Of a DNA stretch of 25,825 nucleotides, positions 1-7,122 are shown piece after piece. The notes beneath the pieces were generated by a model, which was given only the letters and a program-made list of their open reading frames with translations, had not been told where the DNA came from and made no database searches. Positions within the stretch are counted from its first letter, which is position 1; each line of letters opens with the position of its first letter. This DNA comes from Clostridiales bacterium (GTDB taxonomy: Bacteria; Bacillota; Clostridia; Oscillospirales; Oscillospiraceae), in NCBI GenBank assembly GCA_018374635.1, contig JAHAEW010000045.1:1-25825 (forward strand). The letters run 5' to 3'. The translations under genes and the position numbers were made by a program.

Positions 1-49
1 GAGAACTCTGCTTCTCTCTTTATGTTCCTCTTTTGGCCCCTATATGCCA

Positions 50-85
50 GAAACCAGGCTCATGCTTGATGCATAGCCGGGTTTC
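50..85. other. imperfect hairpin at left edge
   Basis: Arms 50-60 and 75-85 pair at ten of eleven positions, and an inner stem ATGC/GCAT (62-65 with 71-74) extends them. No T-run follows on either strand, so it is not a standard terminator. It may be the 3' part of a transcript that starts outside the window. Positions 1-49 hold nothing I recognise. Confidence 0.45.
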
Positions 86-96
86 TCGACAGGCTG

Positions 97-130
97 AGAC
101 CTGTGCCTTAATGGACACAGGTCTATTTTT
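97..130 (+). terminator. rho-independent terminator, rightward transcription
   Basis: A perfect 9-bp stem (AGACCTGTG 97-105 with CACAGGTCT 116-124) and a 10-nt loop are followed by ATTTTT at 125-130. It would stop transcription entering from the left. Its T-run overlaps the stop codon of the leftward SLH gene (129-131), so that gene's transcript carries the same hairpin just after its stop. Confidence 0.7.
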
Positions 131-1214
131 ACAGCGCCAGATCCAGCGTGTAGGCCGTGTGGAGCAGGGCGGGATAGGCGTCCTCCGACCCGGCCGGGGT
201 AGCCAGGGTGAGCTCTACATAGGAATTGGAGTTTTCCACGGAAAACACGGTGTACACAGTCGTTCCCTCCTGATAACGGTAGAATACGGCGGGCAGGCCC
301 CGGAAGAGGATCACGTCGGGCTGCTCCAGCAGCTCCACGCCGCCCCGGGCGTCCCGCAGCGCGGTGAGCCGGGAGACCGAGAAGTCATCCAGCGTGGCGG
401 CGCTCTGGCCGGATTTGGCAAAGGAGAGGGCCTTCAGGGTGCCGTTCTGGTCGGTGAAGGTGACCCCGGCGGCCCCGTCCTGCTGGACCTCTTCCCAGTT
501 CCCCGCGCCGAAGGTGAGGCGGAAGGCGCCGTCGGCATTTTCCACGGTGGTCCCGTCGGCGGGGGTGTCCAGGGCGGAGGCCACCCGGCTCTCCGGCAGG
601 ACCAGGCGGTTGAGGATGGCGGCGGCGCTGGAGCGGTCAATGGGGGCGTCCGGGGAGAAGGTCCCCTCCCCCGTTCCGGCCAGCACTCCCGCGTTGTAGA
701 GGAGATAGACGGCCCCGGCGTGGGCGGTGGAGGAGGTCACATCGGGGATGGAGGCCACCCGGTTGATCCGGGGGAGTTCCTCCACCGGCAGGGCGTAGGC
801 AAAGATGCCCGCCATCCCGGCGCGGGTGATGGGGGCGGCGTAGTCGGAGAACTCCTTGCGCAGGATGAGGCCGTTTTCCTCGGCGTAGTCCACCGCGTTC
901 TCATACCAGGGGGAGCCGCCGGGGGTAAAGCTCTGCCCGGTATAGGCCGAGTGGACCTGGGCGGCCATGGTGATGGCCTCAGCGGCGGAGAGCCGGCCCT
1001 GTGGATCGAAGCGGCCGTCCCCCTTGCCCTTCATGAGGCCCAGCTTCACGGCCTGCTCCACATCGGCGGCATACCAGGCCCCTGCGGCCACGTCGGAAAA
1101 GCCCGGGTAGGCCCCGTCGGGGACAAAGGCGTCCATCCCGGCGGCCAGCGCGGGGACGGCGAGGGTGAGCGCCAGACCCAGAGGGGCCAGGCGGCGGAAC
1201 GGGATGTGAGCCAT
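129..1214 (-). CDS. S-layer homology (SLH) domain protein
   Basis: A 361-residue exported protein. Residues 1-25 look like a signal peptide (two arginines, a hydrophobic stretch, then ALA). Three SLH-type repeats follow: roughly 30-95 (FSDVAAGAWYAADVEQA, GRFDPQGRLSAAEA), 98-150 (PWYENAVDYAEENGL, ITRAGMA) and 155-212 (IPDVTSSTAHAGAVYLLYNAG, GTFSPDAPIDRSSAAAIL). SLH triplets usually anchor proteins to pyruvylated cell-wall polymers. Residues about 213-361 form a separate C-terminal domain I do not recognise; alternating polar and hydrophobic strands suggest a beta-rich fold. The ATG at 1214 is preceded by AGGAGG at 9 nt. The SLH call is firm; the role of the C-terminal domain is unknown. Confidence 0.88.
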   Translation of the reverse strand: MAHIPFRRLAPLGLALTLAVPALAAGMDAFVPDGAYPGFSDVAAGAWYAADVEQAVKLGLMKGKGDGRFDPQGRLSAAEAITMAAQVHSAYTGQSFTPGGSPWYENAVDYAEENGLILRKEFSDYAAPITRAGMAGIFAYALPVEELPRINRVASIPDVTSSTAHAGAVYLLYNAGVLAGTGEGTFSPDAPIDRSSAAAILNRLVLPESRVASALDTPADGTTVENADGAFRLTFGAGNWEEVQQDGAAGVTFTDQNGTLKALSFAKSGQSAATLDDFSVSRLTALRDARGGVELLEQPDVILFRGLPAVFYRYQEGTTVYTVFSVENSNSYVELTLATPAGSEDAYPALLHTAYTLDLAL

Positions 1215-1273
1215 GATAAAACGCCTCCTAAAGAGTGTGTCAGAATGTGTTGTGCCCTATTAGACGGCGGAAC

Positions 1274-1290
1274 GGGGAAAAAAGTTCCCC
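1274..1290. other. small inverted repeat between SLH and DUF1294 genes
   Basis: GGGGAA (1274-1279) and TTCCCC (1285-1290) enclose a 5-nt loop, followed on the plus strand by CCTTTTT. It lies upstream of both divergent genes. It could be an operator or a weak terminator, but nothing else supports either reading. Confidence 0.3.
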
Positions 1291-1301
1291 CCTTTTTGGA
1301 A

Positions 1302-1330
1302 TTGACCGGGGAGAAAAAAGCGGGTATACT
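1302..1330 (+). promoter_or_regulatory. SigA-type promoter of DUF1294 gene
   Basis: TTGACC (1302-1307) and TATACT (1325-1330) are separated by 17 bp. The gene starts at 1353, so the leader is very short, about 15 nt. Confidence 0.75.
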
Positions 1331-1352
1331 GTCGGCCAAAGGAGGAATGCCT

Positions 1353-1640
1353 ATGCAGCGCGCGGCACTGGCGGCCCTGGTGTTGGTCAATCTGGTGGAA
1401 TTTGCCCTGATGGGCTGGGATAAGCGGCGGGCCCGGCGGGGCGAGTGGCGGGTGCGGGAGCGGACCTTTTTCCTGCTGGCCCTTCTGGGGGGCGCCCTGG
1501 GAGGGGTCGCGGGGATGCGGGTTTTCCGGCACAAGACCAGGCACTGGTATTTCCGCTATGGACTGCCCACCATCCTGGCGCTCCAGGGGGCGCTGGCCCT
1601 CTGGCTGGCACTGGGACGCCCCCTCCCCGGCGGCGGCTAA
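1353..1640 (+). CDS. DUF1294 family small membrane protein
   Basis: A 95-residue protein with two or three hydrophobic segments (about 1-18, 36-56 and 70-90). It has the pattern typical of DUF1294: an early MGWDKRRARRGEWRVRE stretch, then a glycine-rich LLGGALGGVAGMRVFRHKTRH stretch ending in a K-R-H-rich turn. The function of this family is not established. ATG 1353 is preferred over the in-frame ATG at 1347 because GGAGG ends at 1345, one base from 1347 but 7 nt from 1353. The gene has its own promoter and ends at a strong bidirectional terminator, so it is probably monocistronic. Confidence 0.85.
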   Translation: MQRAALAALVLVNLVEFALMGWDKRRARRGEWRVRERTFFLLALLGGALGGVAGMRVFRHKTRHWYFRYGLPTILALQGALALWLALGRPLPGGG

Positions 1641-1674
1641 AAAAGCGGGTCTGCGTCAGCAGACCCGCTTTTTT
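1641..1674. terminator. bidirectional terminator
   Basis: An 11-bp GC-rich stem (1644-1654 with 1659-1669) and a 4-nt loop are flanked by A and T runs on the two sides. It lies between the converging DUF1294 (+) and AEC permease (-) genes and can end both transcripts. Confidence 0.9.
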
Positions 1675-1697
1675 GAGGTTGTGTCGGAGGCTGTGCC

Positions 1698-2636
1698 TCA
1701 CAGGCCCACGATCCGCCCAGCCACCACGGCCACCACCGGCAGGGTGAGGATGGACAGGAGCGTGGAGAGGGTGACGATCTGGGCCGCGCCCTCGGCGTCC
1801 CGGTCAAACTGCTCGGCAAACATGGCGGTGACCCCGGCTGTGGGCACACCGGCCAGAATGACCACCGCCATAAAGCTGATGGGGTTGAGGTGGAAGGGCA
1901 GCAGGATCAGGGCGGTCAGGACGGGAGCCGCCACCAGCTTGATAACGGCGCCCACATAGAGCCGGGTGTTGCGGAAGGTGGCGGGCAGGTCGGCGGCGGC
2001 CATCTGCGCGCCGATGACCAGCATGGCCAGGGGGGTATTGAGGTCGGCCAGAAAGCCGATAGTGTTCCCCACCGGGGAGGGCAGGCGGATCTCAGCGAAG
2101 AAGAGAGGCAGCGCCACGAGAATACCCAGAATGGGCGGGCTGAGCAGGACTTTTTTCAGGGAGAAGCGGCTGGCCCCCCCCATGAGATAGACGCCGTAGG
2201 TCCACACCAGCAGGTTGAAGGCCACAAAGACGGGCATGGAGTAGACCAGGCTCTCATCCCCCAGAATGGCCGACATGAGGGGGAAGCCCATAAAGCCGGT
2301 GTTGCCGAAAATGACGGCAAAGCGGAGGGTATCCCGGCGGTCCGGATCCTGCCGGCGGAAAAAGCACTGGCAGAGCAGGGTCAGGACCACATAGCTGAGA
2401 ATGACCAGTCCGAAGGAAAAGACCATGTCATGCAGCAGCGCCGGGTCATATTCCACCTGGAGGGAGTCAATGATGATACAGGGCGTCACCACATACAGCA
2501 AAAGGAATGAGAGCTGGGGCAGCGCCTCGGGGGTAAGCTTTCCCAGTTTGGCCAGCAGATAGCCAACGCTCATCAACAGAAAAAGCGTCCCCACCTGTCC
2601 AATGACGATCAACAGATTTTGAAAAAAGCTGCTCAA
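1698..2636 (-). CDS. AEC family (auxin efflux carrier-like) permease
   Basis: A 312-residue integral membrane protein with about ten hydrophobic segments in two halves. It fits the AEC/malonate-type transporter family by length, by its N-terminal GYLLAKLGKLTPEALPQLSFL stretch and by the NTGFMGFPL loop near residue 110, which matches the family's conserved asparagine-glycine region. Relatives export organic acids or similar small anions; the substrate here cannot be read from sequence. The start is TTG at 2636, with GGGAGGAG about 6 nt upstream. It has its own promoter, divergent from the ABC exporter, which may mean co-regulation. Confidence 0.87.
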   Translation of the reverse strand: MSSFFQNLLIVIGQVGTLFLLMSVGYLLAKLGKLTPEALPQLSFLLLYVVTPCIIIDSLQVEYDPALLHDMVFSFGLVILSYVVLTLLCQCFFRRQDPDRRDTLRFAVIFGNTGFMGFPLMSAILGDESLVYSMPVFVAFNLLVWTYGVYLMGGASRFSLKKVLLSPPILGILVALPLFFAEIRLPSPVGNTIGFLADLNTPLAMLVIGAQMAAADLPATFRNTRLYVGAVIKLVAAPVLTALILLPFHLNPISFMAVVILAGVPTAGVTAMFAEQFDRDAEGAAQIVTLSTLLSILTLPVVAVVAGRIVGL

Positions 2637-2680
2637 GCAGATCTCCTCCCATAAAATACCTCAAAATTCACACAAATTTT

Positions 2681-2710
2681 ATTATACTGTTTTAGACCGG
2701 CATTTGTAAA
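2681..2710 (-). promoter_or_regulatory. promoter of AEC permease
   Basis: Read leftward, TTTACA (complement of 2705-2710) and TATAAT (complement of 2681-2686) are separated by 18 bp. It is back-to-back with the exporter promoter, and the two -35 boxes are 18 bp apart, leaving room for a shared regulator. Confidence 0.75.
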
Positions 2711-2728
2711 TAAAAAGTCGGCTGAAAA

Positions 2729-2758
2729 TTGACAAAATATCCCCCCTTGTCCTATACT
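2729..2758 (+). promoter_or_regulatory. promoter of ABC exporter
   Basis: A consensus TTGACA (2729-2734) and TATACT (2753-2758) are separated by 18 bp. The predicted transcript starts near 2765, about 28 nt before the start codon. Confidence 0.82.
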
Positions 2759-2792
2759 GATTTCGATTCAATTGAGAATGAGGAGGAATATC

Positions 2793-4559
2793 ATGTCACC
2801 CAAAGCATTCCGGGAACGGGGGTATCTCAGCCTGTTCGCGTCCTATTACAGGCCCCATATGGCCCTCTTCCTGCTGGATATGATCTGTGCCCTGGGCATT
2901 GCCGCGGTGGATCTGTCCTTTCCCCAGGCGTCCCGCTGGGCCATGCAGACCCTGCTGCCGGACCGCCTGTTTACCGCCTTTTTCGCCGTCATGGCCATCC
3001 TCATCCTGGCCTATGTGCTCAAGGCCGGGCTGAGCTTTATCGTCACCTACTGGGGACACCTGATGGGCGTGCGCATCGAGGCCGACATCCGCCGGGACCT
3101 CTTCGCCCATATGCAGACCCTCTCCTTTTCCTTCTATGATAAGAACCGCACCGGTCATCTCATGAGCCGGGTCACGGGCGATCTCTTTGAGATCGCCGAG
3201 CTGGCCCACCACGGCCCCGAGGATATGTTCATCTCGGCGGTGACCCTGCTGGGGGCCTTTGTGGTCATGCTGAACATGCAGTGGAAGCTGGCGCTGGCGG
3301 TCTTTGTGGTGGTGCCGGTCTTTCTGCTGTTCTCCGTGTTCCAGCGCAAGCGGATGATGCGCTCCTCCACCCAGGTCAAGCAGAAGCTGGCCGGGATCAA
3401 CGGCGAGGTGGAGTCCTGCATCTCGGGGATGCGCACTGCCAAGGCCTTTGCCAACGAGGACGCCGAGCGGGCCAAGTTTGAGGCGGCCAACGACCGCTAC
3501 CGCAGCGCCAAGCGGGGCTATTACCGCACCATGGCGGTCTATTTCTCCGGGATGGAATTTGCCATGGGCATCCTGCCGGTGCTGGTCATCGCCTACGGCG
3601 GTATCCTCATCATGCAGGGAGAGATGGATTTTATCACGCTGACCACCTTTTCCCTCTATGTGACCACCTTTATCAGCCCCATCCGCAAGCTGTCGGCCTT
3701 CATGGAAATGCTCATGCAGGGCACCGCCGGGTTCAAGCGCTTTGTGGACCTCATGCGCCTGGAGCCGGAGATCCAGGACGCCCCCGGCGCGGTGGACCTG
3801 GGCGTCTCCGCCCCGGTGGCGGGCGACATCCGGGTGGAGGACGTCACCTTCCGGTATGAGAGCACCTCCCCCGCCGTGCTGGAGGGGGTCTCCCTCCACA
3901 TCCATCCCGGGGAGACCGTGGCGGTGGTGGGCCCCTCCGGCGGCGGAAAATCCACCCTGTGCCAGCTTATCCCCCGTTTCTACGACGTGACCGGGGGGCG
4001 GATCCTTCTGGACGGCCGGGATGTGCGGCAGATCAGCCAGCGCTCCCTGCGGGAGAACATCGGCATCGTACAGCAGGATGTGTTCCTCTTCGCGGGGACC
4101 ATCTACGATAACATCCGTTATGGCCGGCCCGACGCCACCGAGGAGGAGGTCATCGAGGCCGCCCGTCGGGCCGAGATCTATGAGGATATCCTGGACATGC
4201 CCGACGGACTCAATACCTATGTGGGCGAGCGGGGCGTCATGCTCTCGGGCGGACAGAAGCAGCGCATCTCCATTGCCCGTATTTTCCTGAAAAATCCCCC
4301 GATCCTGATCCTGGATGAGGCCACTTCCGCCCTGGACAGCGTCACGGAGCACCGCATCCAGTCGGCCTTTGACGAGCTGGCCAAGGGGCGCACCACCCTC
4401 ATCATCGCCCACCGCCTCTCCACGATCCGCAGCGCCAACCGCATTCTGGTGATCGACGGCTGCGGCATCGCCGAGGAGGGCGCCCATGAGGAGCTGCTGG
4501 CCCGGGGCGGCCGGTATACCGCCCTCTATGAGGCCCAGCGGGCGGTGGCGGCTGAATAA
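2793..4559 (+). CDS. ABC exporter half-transporter, permease fused to ATPase
   Basis: A 588-residue protein with an N-terminal six-helix exporter domain (about 15-310) and a C-terminal nucleotide-binding domain (about 345-580). The Walker A motif GPSGGGKST is at about residue 380, the Q-loop in GIVQQDVFLF, the signature LSGGQKQR near 484, Walker B LILDEATSALD near 503 and the switch histidine in IIAHRLSTI near 537, all intact. The architecture matches MsbA/BmrA-type homodimeric exporters of lipids or drugs; substrate unknown. ATG 2793 has AGGAGG at 6 nt, so the TTG at 2772 is not needed. No partner half-transporter is adjacent, which favours a homodimer. Confidence 0.93.
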   Translation: MSPKAFRERGYLSLFASYYRPHMALFLLDMICALGIAAVDLSFPQASRWAMQTLLPDRLFTAFFAVMAILILAYVLKAGLSFIVTYWGHLMGVRIEADIRRDLFAHMQTLSFSFYDKNRTGHLMSRVTGDLFEIAELAHHGPEDMFISAVTLLGAFVVMLNMQWKLALAVFVVVPVFLLFSVFQRKRMMRSSTQVKQKLAGINGEVESCISGMRTAKAFANEDAERAKFEAANDRYRSAKRGYYRTMAVYFSGMEFAMGILPVLVIAYGGILIMQGEMDFITLTTFSLYVTTFISPIRKLSAFMEMLMQGTAGFKRFVDLMRLEPEIQDAPGAVDLGVSAPVAGDIRVEDVTFRYESTSPAVLEGVSLHIHPGETVAVVGPSGGGKSTLCQLIPRFYDVTGGRILLDGRDVRQISQRSLRENIGIVQQDVFLFAGTIYDNIRYGRPDATEEEVIEAARRAEIYEDILDMPDGLNTYVGERGVMLSGGQKQRISIARIFLKNPPILILDEATSALDSVTEHRIQSAFDELAKGRTTLIIAHRLSTIRSANRILVIDGCGIAEEGAHEELLARGGRYTALYEAQRAVAAE

Positions 4560-4594
4560 GCCGGGCTCGCCCCCGCGGTAACATCCAGATAAAA

Positions 4595-4629
4595 ACGGCT
4601 GGAGCCGCGCGGTTATTCCGCGCGGCTCC
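4595..4629. terminator. terminator between convergent ABC exporter and GNAT gene
   Basis: A perfect 12-bp stem (4601-4612 with 4618-4629) has a 5-nt loop. On the minus strand it is followed shortly by CCGTTTTT, so it is a good terminator for the GNAT gene. On the plus strand no T-run follows, so it would stop the exporter transcript less well. Confidence 0.75.
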
Positions 4630-4655
4630 GGTATCTTGCCCGCGGCCAGGGCGGG

Positions 4656-5279
4656 TCACAGGGAGCGTGCGTACAGAAACATGCGGATGGAATGGGGAAC
4701 GGCGGGGCGGAAATCCAGGACGCGCTCTGCCCGGCGCGCAAAGCCGAAGTGCTCATAAAAGCCGAAATTGCAGCTGGTGTCGGTGAAGAGATAGAGGCGT
4801 TCCCCGCCCTGCTCCCGCAGGTAGGAGAGGGCGGCGTCCAGAAGGGCCTTCCCCGTGCCCGCGCCCCGCTGGTCCTGGCCCACGGCGAAGAAGACCAGTT
4901 CGCTGTCAAAGCCATCCCCCGCGTCCCGGAGAAGGGCGCGGTCGGTCTCCTCCACCCGGGAAAAAATGCGCGCCATGGCCCGGCCATGGGGGGAGGCGAG
5001 GAGGGCCAGGCTGTCCCCCAGGACGGCCAGGCGGTGGGAGAGGCGCGGCCCCTTCGCCCGGCCGTGCCTGGCCAGGATGATCCCGACCGGGACCCCGTCC
5101 TGGACGGCCACCTGAGAAAAGGTGTGGCACAGCAGGCAGCTTTGCAGGTAGAGCCGCGCCATCCGCCGGGCGACGGAGGGGCGGGGCGTGAGACGGTCGT
5201 AGTTCCAGGTATTGCGGATGATCTCTTCCAGCGCGGGATAGTCCTCCCGGCGCAGGGGGCGAAAAAGCGTGGTGTGCAT
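4656..5279 (-). CDS. GNAT family N-acetyltransferase
   Basis: A 207-residue protein of the Gcn5-related acetyltransferase fold. The acetyl-CoA binding motif A is visible in FFAVGQDQRGAGTGKALLDA (about 130-150), with the Q/R-x-x-G-x-G/A signature. Motif B follows in LYLFTDTSCNFGFYEHFGF (about 163-183). The family moves acetyl from acetyl-CoA to an amine; the acceptor here is unknown. The N-terminal half is longer than in minimal GNATs. ATG 5279 has GGAGG at about 6 nt. It is divergent from a MerR-type regulator and its promoter has the MerR geometry, so it is probably induced by a small molecule sensed by that regulator, perhaps a compound the enzyme acetylates. Confidence 0.88.
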   Translation of the reverse strand: MHTTLFRPLRREDYPALEEIIRNTWNYDRLTPRPSVARRMARLYLQSCLLCHTFSQVAVQDGVPVGIILARHGRAKGPRLSHRLAVLGDSLALLASPHGRAMARIFSRVEETDRALLRDAGDGFDSELVFFAVGQDQRGAGTGKALLDAALSYLREQGGERLYLFTDTSCNFGFYEHFGFARRAERVLDFRPAVPHSIRMFLYARSL

Positions 5280-5290
5280 GGGCTTCCTCC

Positions 5291-5319
5291 TTGCGGTTTG
5301 GTTCAGTAGGGGATATCAT
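5291..5319 (+). promoter_or_regulatory. possible promoter of merR-like gene
   Basis: TTGCGG (5291-5296) and TATCAT (5314-5319) are separated by 17 bp. The -35 is weak (three of six). It lies in the leader of the divergent GNAT gene, so the two transcripts would overlap. Confidence 0.35.
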
Positions 5320-5345
5320 AGTGTGTATGAAATGGAACAGATTTG

Positions 5346-5376
5346 ATGATAGACCTTACAGAAGGTGTAAAGTCAA
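5346..5376 (-). promoter_or_regulatory. MerR-type promoter and operator of GNAT gene
   Basis: Read leftward, TTGACT (complement of 5371-5376) and TATCAT (complement of 5346-5351) are separated by 19 bp rather than the usual 17. The spacer region holds an inverted repeat (GACCTTACA 5352-5360, TGTAAAGTC 5366-5374; one mismatch, 5-nt centre). An over-long spacer spanned by a dyad is the established design of promoters that MerR-family activators untwist. The MerR-type gene begins 58 bp away. Confidence 0.8.
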
Positions 5377-5433
5377 GGGGGAAGAAAAAAGATGGAATGG
5401 GTGCGGCCGCTGCCAGGATCAGGAGGGTGCGCC

Positions 5434-6258
5434 ATGAGGCCGGAGCTTGAGACGGCCCGCTTTACCACGGGACAATTTGCGCGCATGCACCGGATCAACC
5501 CCAGGACCCTGCACTACTATGACACGGCCGGGATCTTTTCCCCTGCGGAAAAGGGGGAAAACGGCTATCGCTACTACACCGCCGCCCAGAGCGCCACGCT
5601 GGAGCTGCTGCTCACCCTGCGGGAGCTTGGCATGCCGCTGGAGGAAGTGGGCCGGTATCTGAAGAAGCGGAGCCTCCCCGCGCTGCAAACCCTTCTCCGG
5701 CGGCAGGAGCGGGAGAGCGAGGCATCCATCCGCCGCCTGCGGGAGATCAGGGGCCTCCTGAGGGAAAAAGAGGCCCTGCTGGCGCGCTGCCAGGACGTGG
5801 ACCCTGCGCGGGTGGAGCTGGTAGAGCGCCCCCGGAGCTGGCTGCTGCTGAGCGGTCCGATCCAGGGGATGAGCGACAGCGAGGCGGTGGCGGCGCTCCA
5901 GCGCCACCTGGAGCGAACCGGAGCGCTCCGGCTCTACAACCGGGGGAGCTACGGCACCCGCATCGGGCTGGACCGGGTCATAGCCGGCGATTTTGACGGC
6001 TACGACGCCTTTTTTACCGAGATCAGCTCCTGCCGGAAGGGCTGTGCCGTCCGTCCGGCGGGGCAGTATCTGCGGGGGTGGTGCCTGGGGGACTGGTCGG
6101 GCCTGCCCGGCACCTATGCCCGCATGCTGGACTTTGCCGCCCGGCGGGGGCTGCGCCCGGTGGGCTGGGCCTATGAGACGGGCATCAACGAGATGGTTAT
6201 CCGGGCCATGGATGAATATGTGACCCAGGTGGAATTTCGGGTCGAGCCCTGCGGATGA
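5434..6258 (+). CDS. MerR family regulator with GyrI-like effector domain
   Basis: A 274-residue protein. Residues about 9-78 form a MerR winged helix (TTGQFARMHRINPRTLHYYDTAG, then GYRYYTAAQ). A dimerising coiled coil rich in R, E and L covers about 85-125. Residues about 133-272 resemble the GyrI-like small-molecule binding domain of BmrR-type regulators (for example DRVIAGDFDGYDAFFTEI). Such proteins bind drugs or cationic ligands and activate a nearby promoter. ATG 5434 has AGGAGG at 7 nt; the in-frame ATG at 5392 lacks a good ribosome site. The likely target is the divergent GNAT promoter. The next gene, the YtaF-like protein, starts 57 nt downstream and may be co-transcribed. Confidence 0.9.
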   Translation: MRPELETARFTTGQFARMHRINPRTLHYYDTAGIFSPAEKGENGYRYYTAAQSATLELLLTLRELGMPLEEVGRYLKKRSLPALQTLLRRQERESEASIRRLREIRGLLREKEALLARCQDVDPARVELVERPRSWLLLSGPIQGMSDSEAVAALQRHLERTGALRLYNRGSYGTRIGLDRVIAGDFDGYDAFFTEISSCRKGCAVRPAGQYLRGWCLGDWSGLPGTYARMLDFAARRGLRPVGWAYETGINEMVIRAMDEYVTQVEFRVEPCG

Positions 6259-6315
6259 GGATACCGCGCACCCTTTTCCAACGCCTTCATAGGATGGGGG
6301 AAAAGGAGGCTTGGT

Positions 6316-6876
6316 ATGAAGATATGGACGGCGTTGACCGGCGCGGTTTGTTTTGCGCTGGCCTGCAACCTGGATACCGTGCTGCTGGCGGCCGCCTATG
6401 GCGGGCGCGGGTTCTCCATCTCGCCCGGGCCCTCGCTGGTGCTGGCGGGGGTGACGACGCTGATTACAGCCCTCTCTCTGCTCCTGGGGAACGCGGCCAC
6501 CGCGGTGCTTCCCCCGGAGACGGCGGAAGTACTGGGGGGACTGGCGCTGGTGGGGATTGGCTGCTGGTTTTTGCTGGATTACCTGCGGGGCCGGACCGGA
6601 GCGGCGGAAGAAAACCCGCCGGCGCCCGGCCTGGCGGGCTGGGTCTCGCTGGCGGCTGCTCTGGCGGTCAACAACGCGGGGGCGGGCGTGGCGGCGGGCG
6701 CGGCCGGGCTCTCCACCCTGGCGGCGGCGGGAAGCAATTTTCTGGTGACGCTGGTGGCCCTCCCCCTGGGGCAGCGGCTGGGCTGCGGCGCGGCGGAGCG
6801 GCTGCTGGGGCGGTATGCCCTTCCCCTCTCGGGGGTGCTGCTGGTCCTGCTGGGAGCCTGGGAGATCCTGCTTTGA
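6316..6876 (+). CDS. YtaF/MntP-like membrane protein
   Basis: A 186-residue protein with six hydrophobic segments arranged as two repeats. Each half opens with a similar intramembrane motif: ALACNLDTVLLAAAYGG near residue 15 and AAALAVNNAGAGVAAGAAG near 115. This duplicated pattern is that of the MntP manganese exporters and the YtaF sporulation membrane proteins. The second repeat has asparagine where relatives often have aspartate. ATG 6316 follows AAGGAGG at 6 nt. The sporulation versus metal-efflux label cannot be settled from sequence. The gene ends before a strong terminator. Confidence 0.75.
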   Translation: MKIWTALTGAVCFALACNLDTVLLAAAYGGRGFSISPGPSLVLAGVTTLITALSLLLGNAATAVLPPETAEVLGGLALVGIGCWFLLDYLRGRTGAAEENPPAPGLAGWVSLAAALAVNNAGAGVAAGAAGLSTLAAAGSNFLVTLVALPLGQRLGCGAAERLLGRYALPLSGVLLVLLGAWEILL

Positions 6877-7060
6877 ATGGAAAGAAGGCAGGATTGAAGC
6901 GCCGGGGCGGCCGGGAGAAAAGGCCCACGGCACGGGGATGGCGGGCGCGGGTCCCGACATCCCGGAGGCCCACTCGGCGGATGAACGGGCCCCTCTGGAT
7001 ATCCTGCCCGACGATGCCGCCGCCCTGGCCGGGCCTGGAGGAAATCCACGGAAAAAGAAA
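6877..7060. other. spacer without a convincing gene
   Basis: Between the YtaF-like stop and the terminator stem I see no ribosome site with a believable start. One frame (ATG 6938) stays open for 64 codons with coding-like composition, but it has no good Shine-Dalgarno and reads through the terminator stem. It could be gene debris. Confidence 0.4.
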
Positions 7061-7100
7061 AAAACGCGGCCTGCGACTTTAGCGCGCAGGCCGCGTTTTT
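7061..7100. terminator. bidirectional terminator
   Basis: A perfect 12-bp stem (7064-7075 with 7085-7096) and a 9-nt loop are flanked by A-runs on the left and T-runs on the right. It ends the rightward merR/ytaF-like transcript and the leftward six-gene operon that finishes with mrp. Confidence 0.9.
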
Positions 7101-7122
7101 CACAGTTTCAGCCTGGGATGGC

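Noticed and set aside
33..1352. Long rightward open frame upstream of the DUF1294 gene
   Set aside because: It is the GC-rich shadow of the SLH gene on the other strand; its composition is glycine- and arginine-rich without domains, and the real start with a ribosome site is at 1353.
2796..4487. 563-codon leftward open frame inside the ABC exporter
   Set aside because: It is antisense to a gene with all ABC motifs intact, rich in H, G and D as expected for a shadow frame, and has no ribosome site.
5392..5433. Earlier ATG for the MerR-type regulator
   Set aside because: It would add 14 residues unlike MerR N-termini, and AGGAGG lies correctly placed for ATG 5434.
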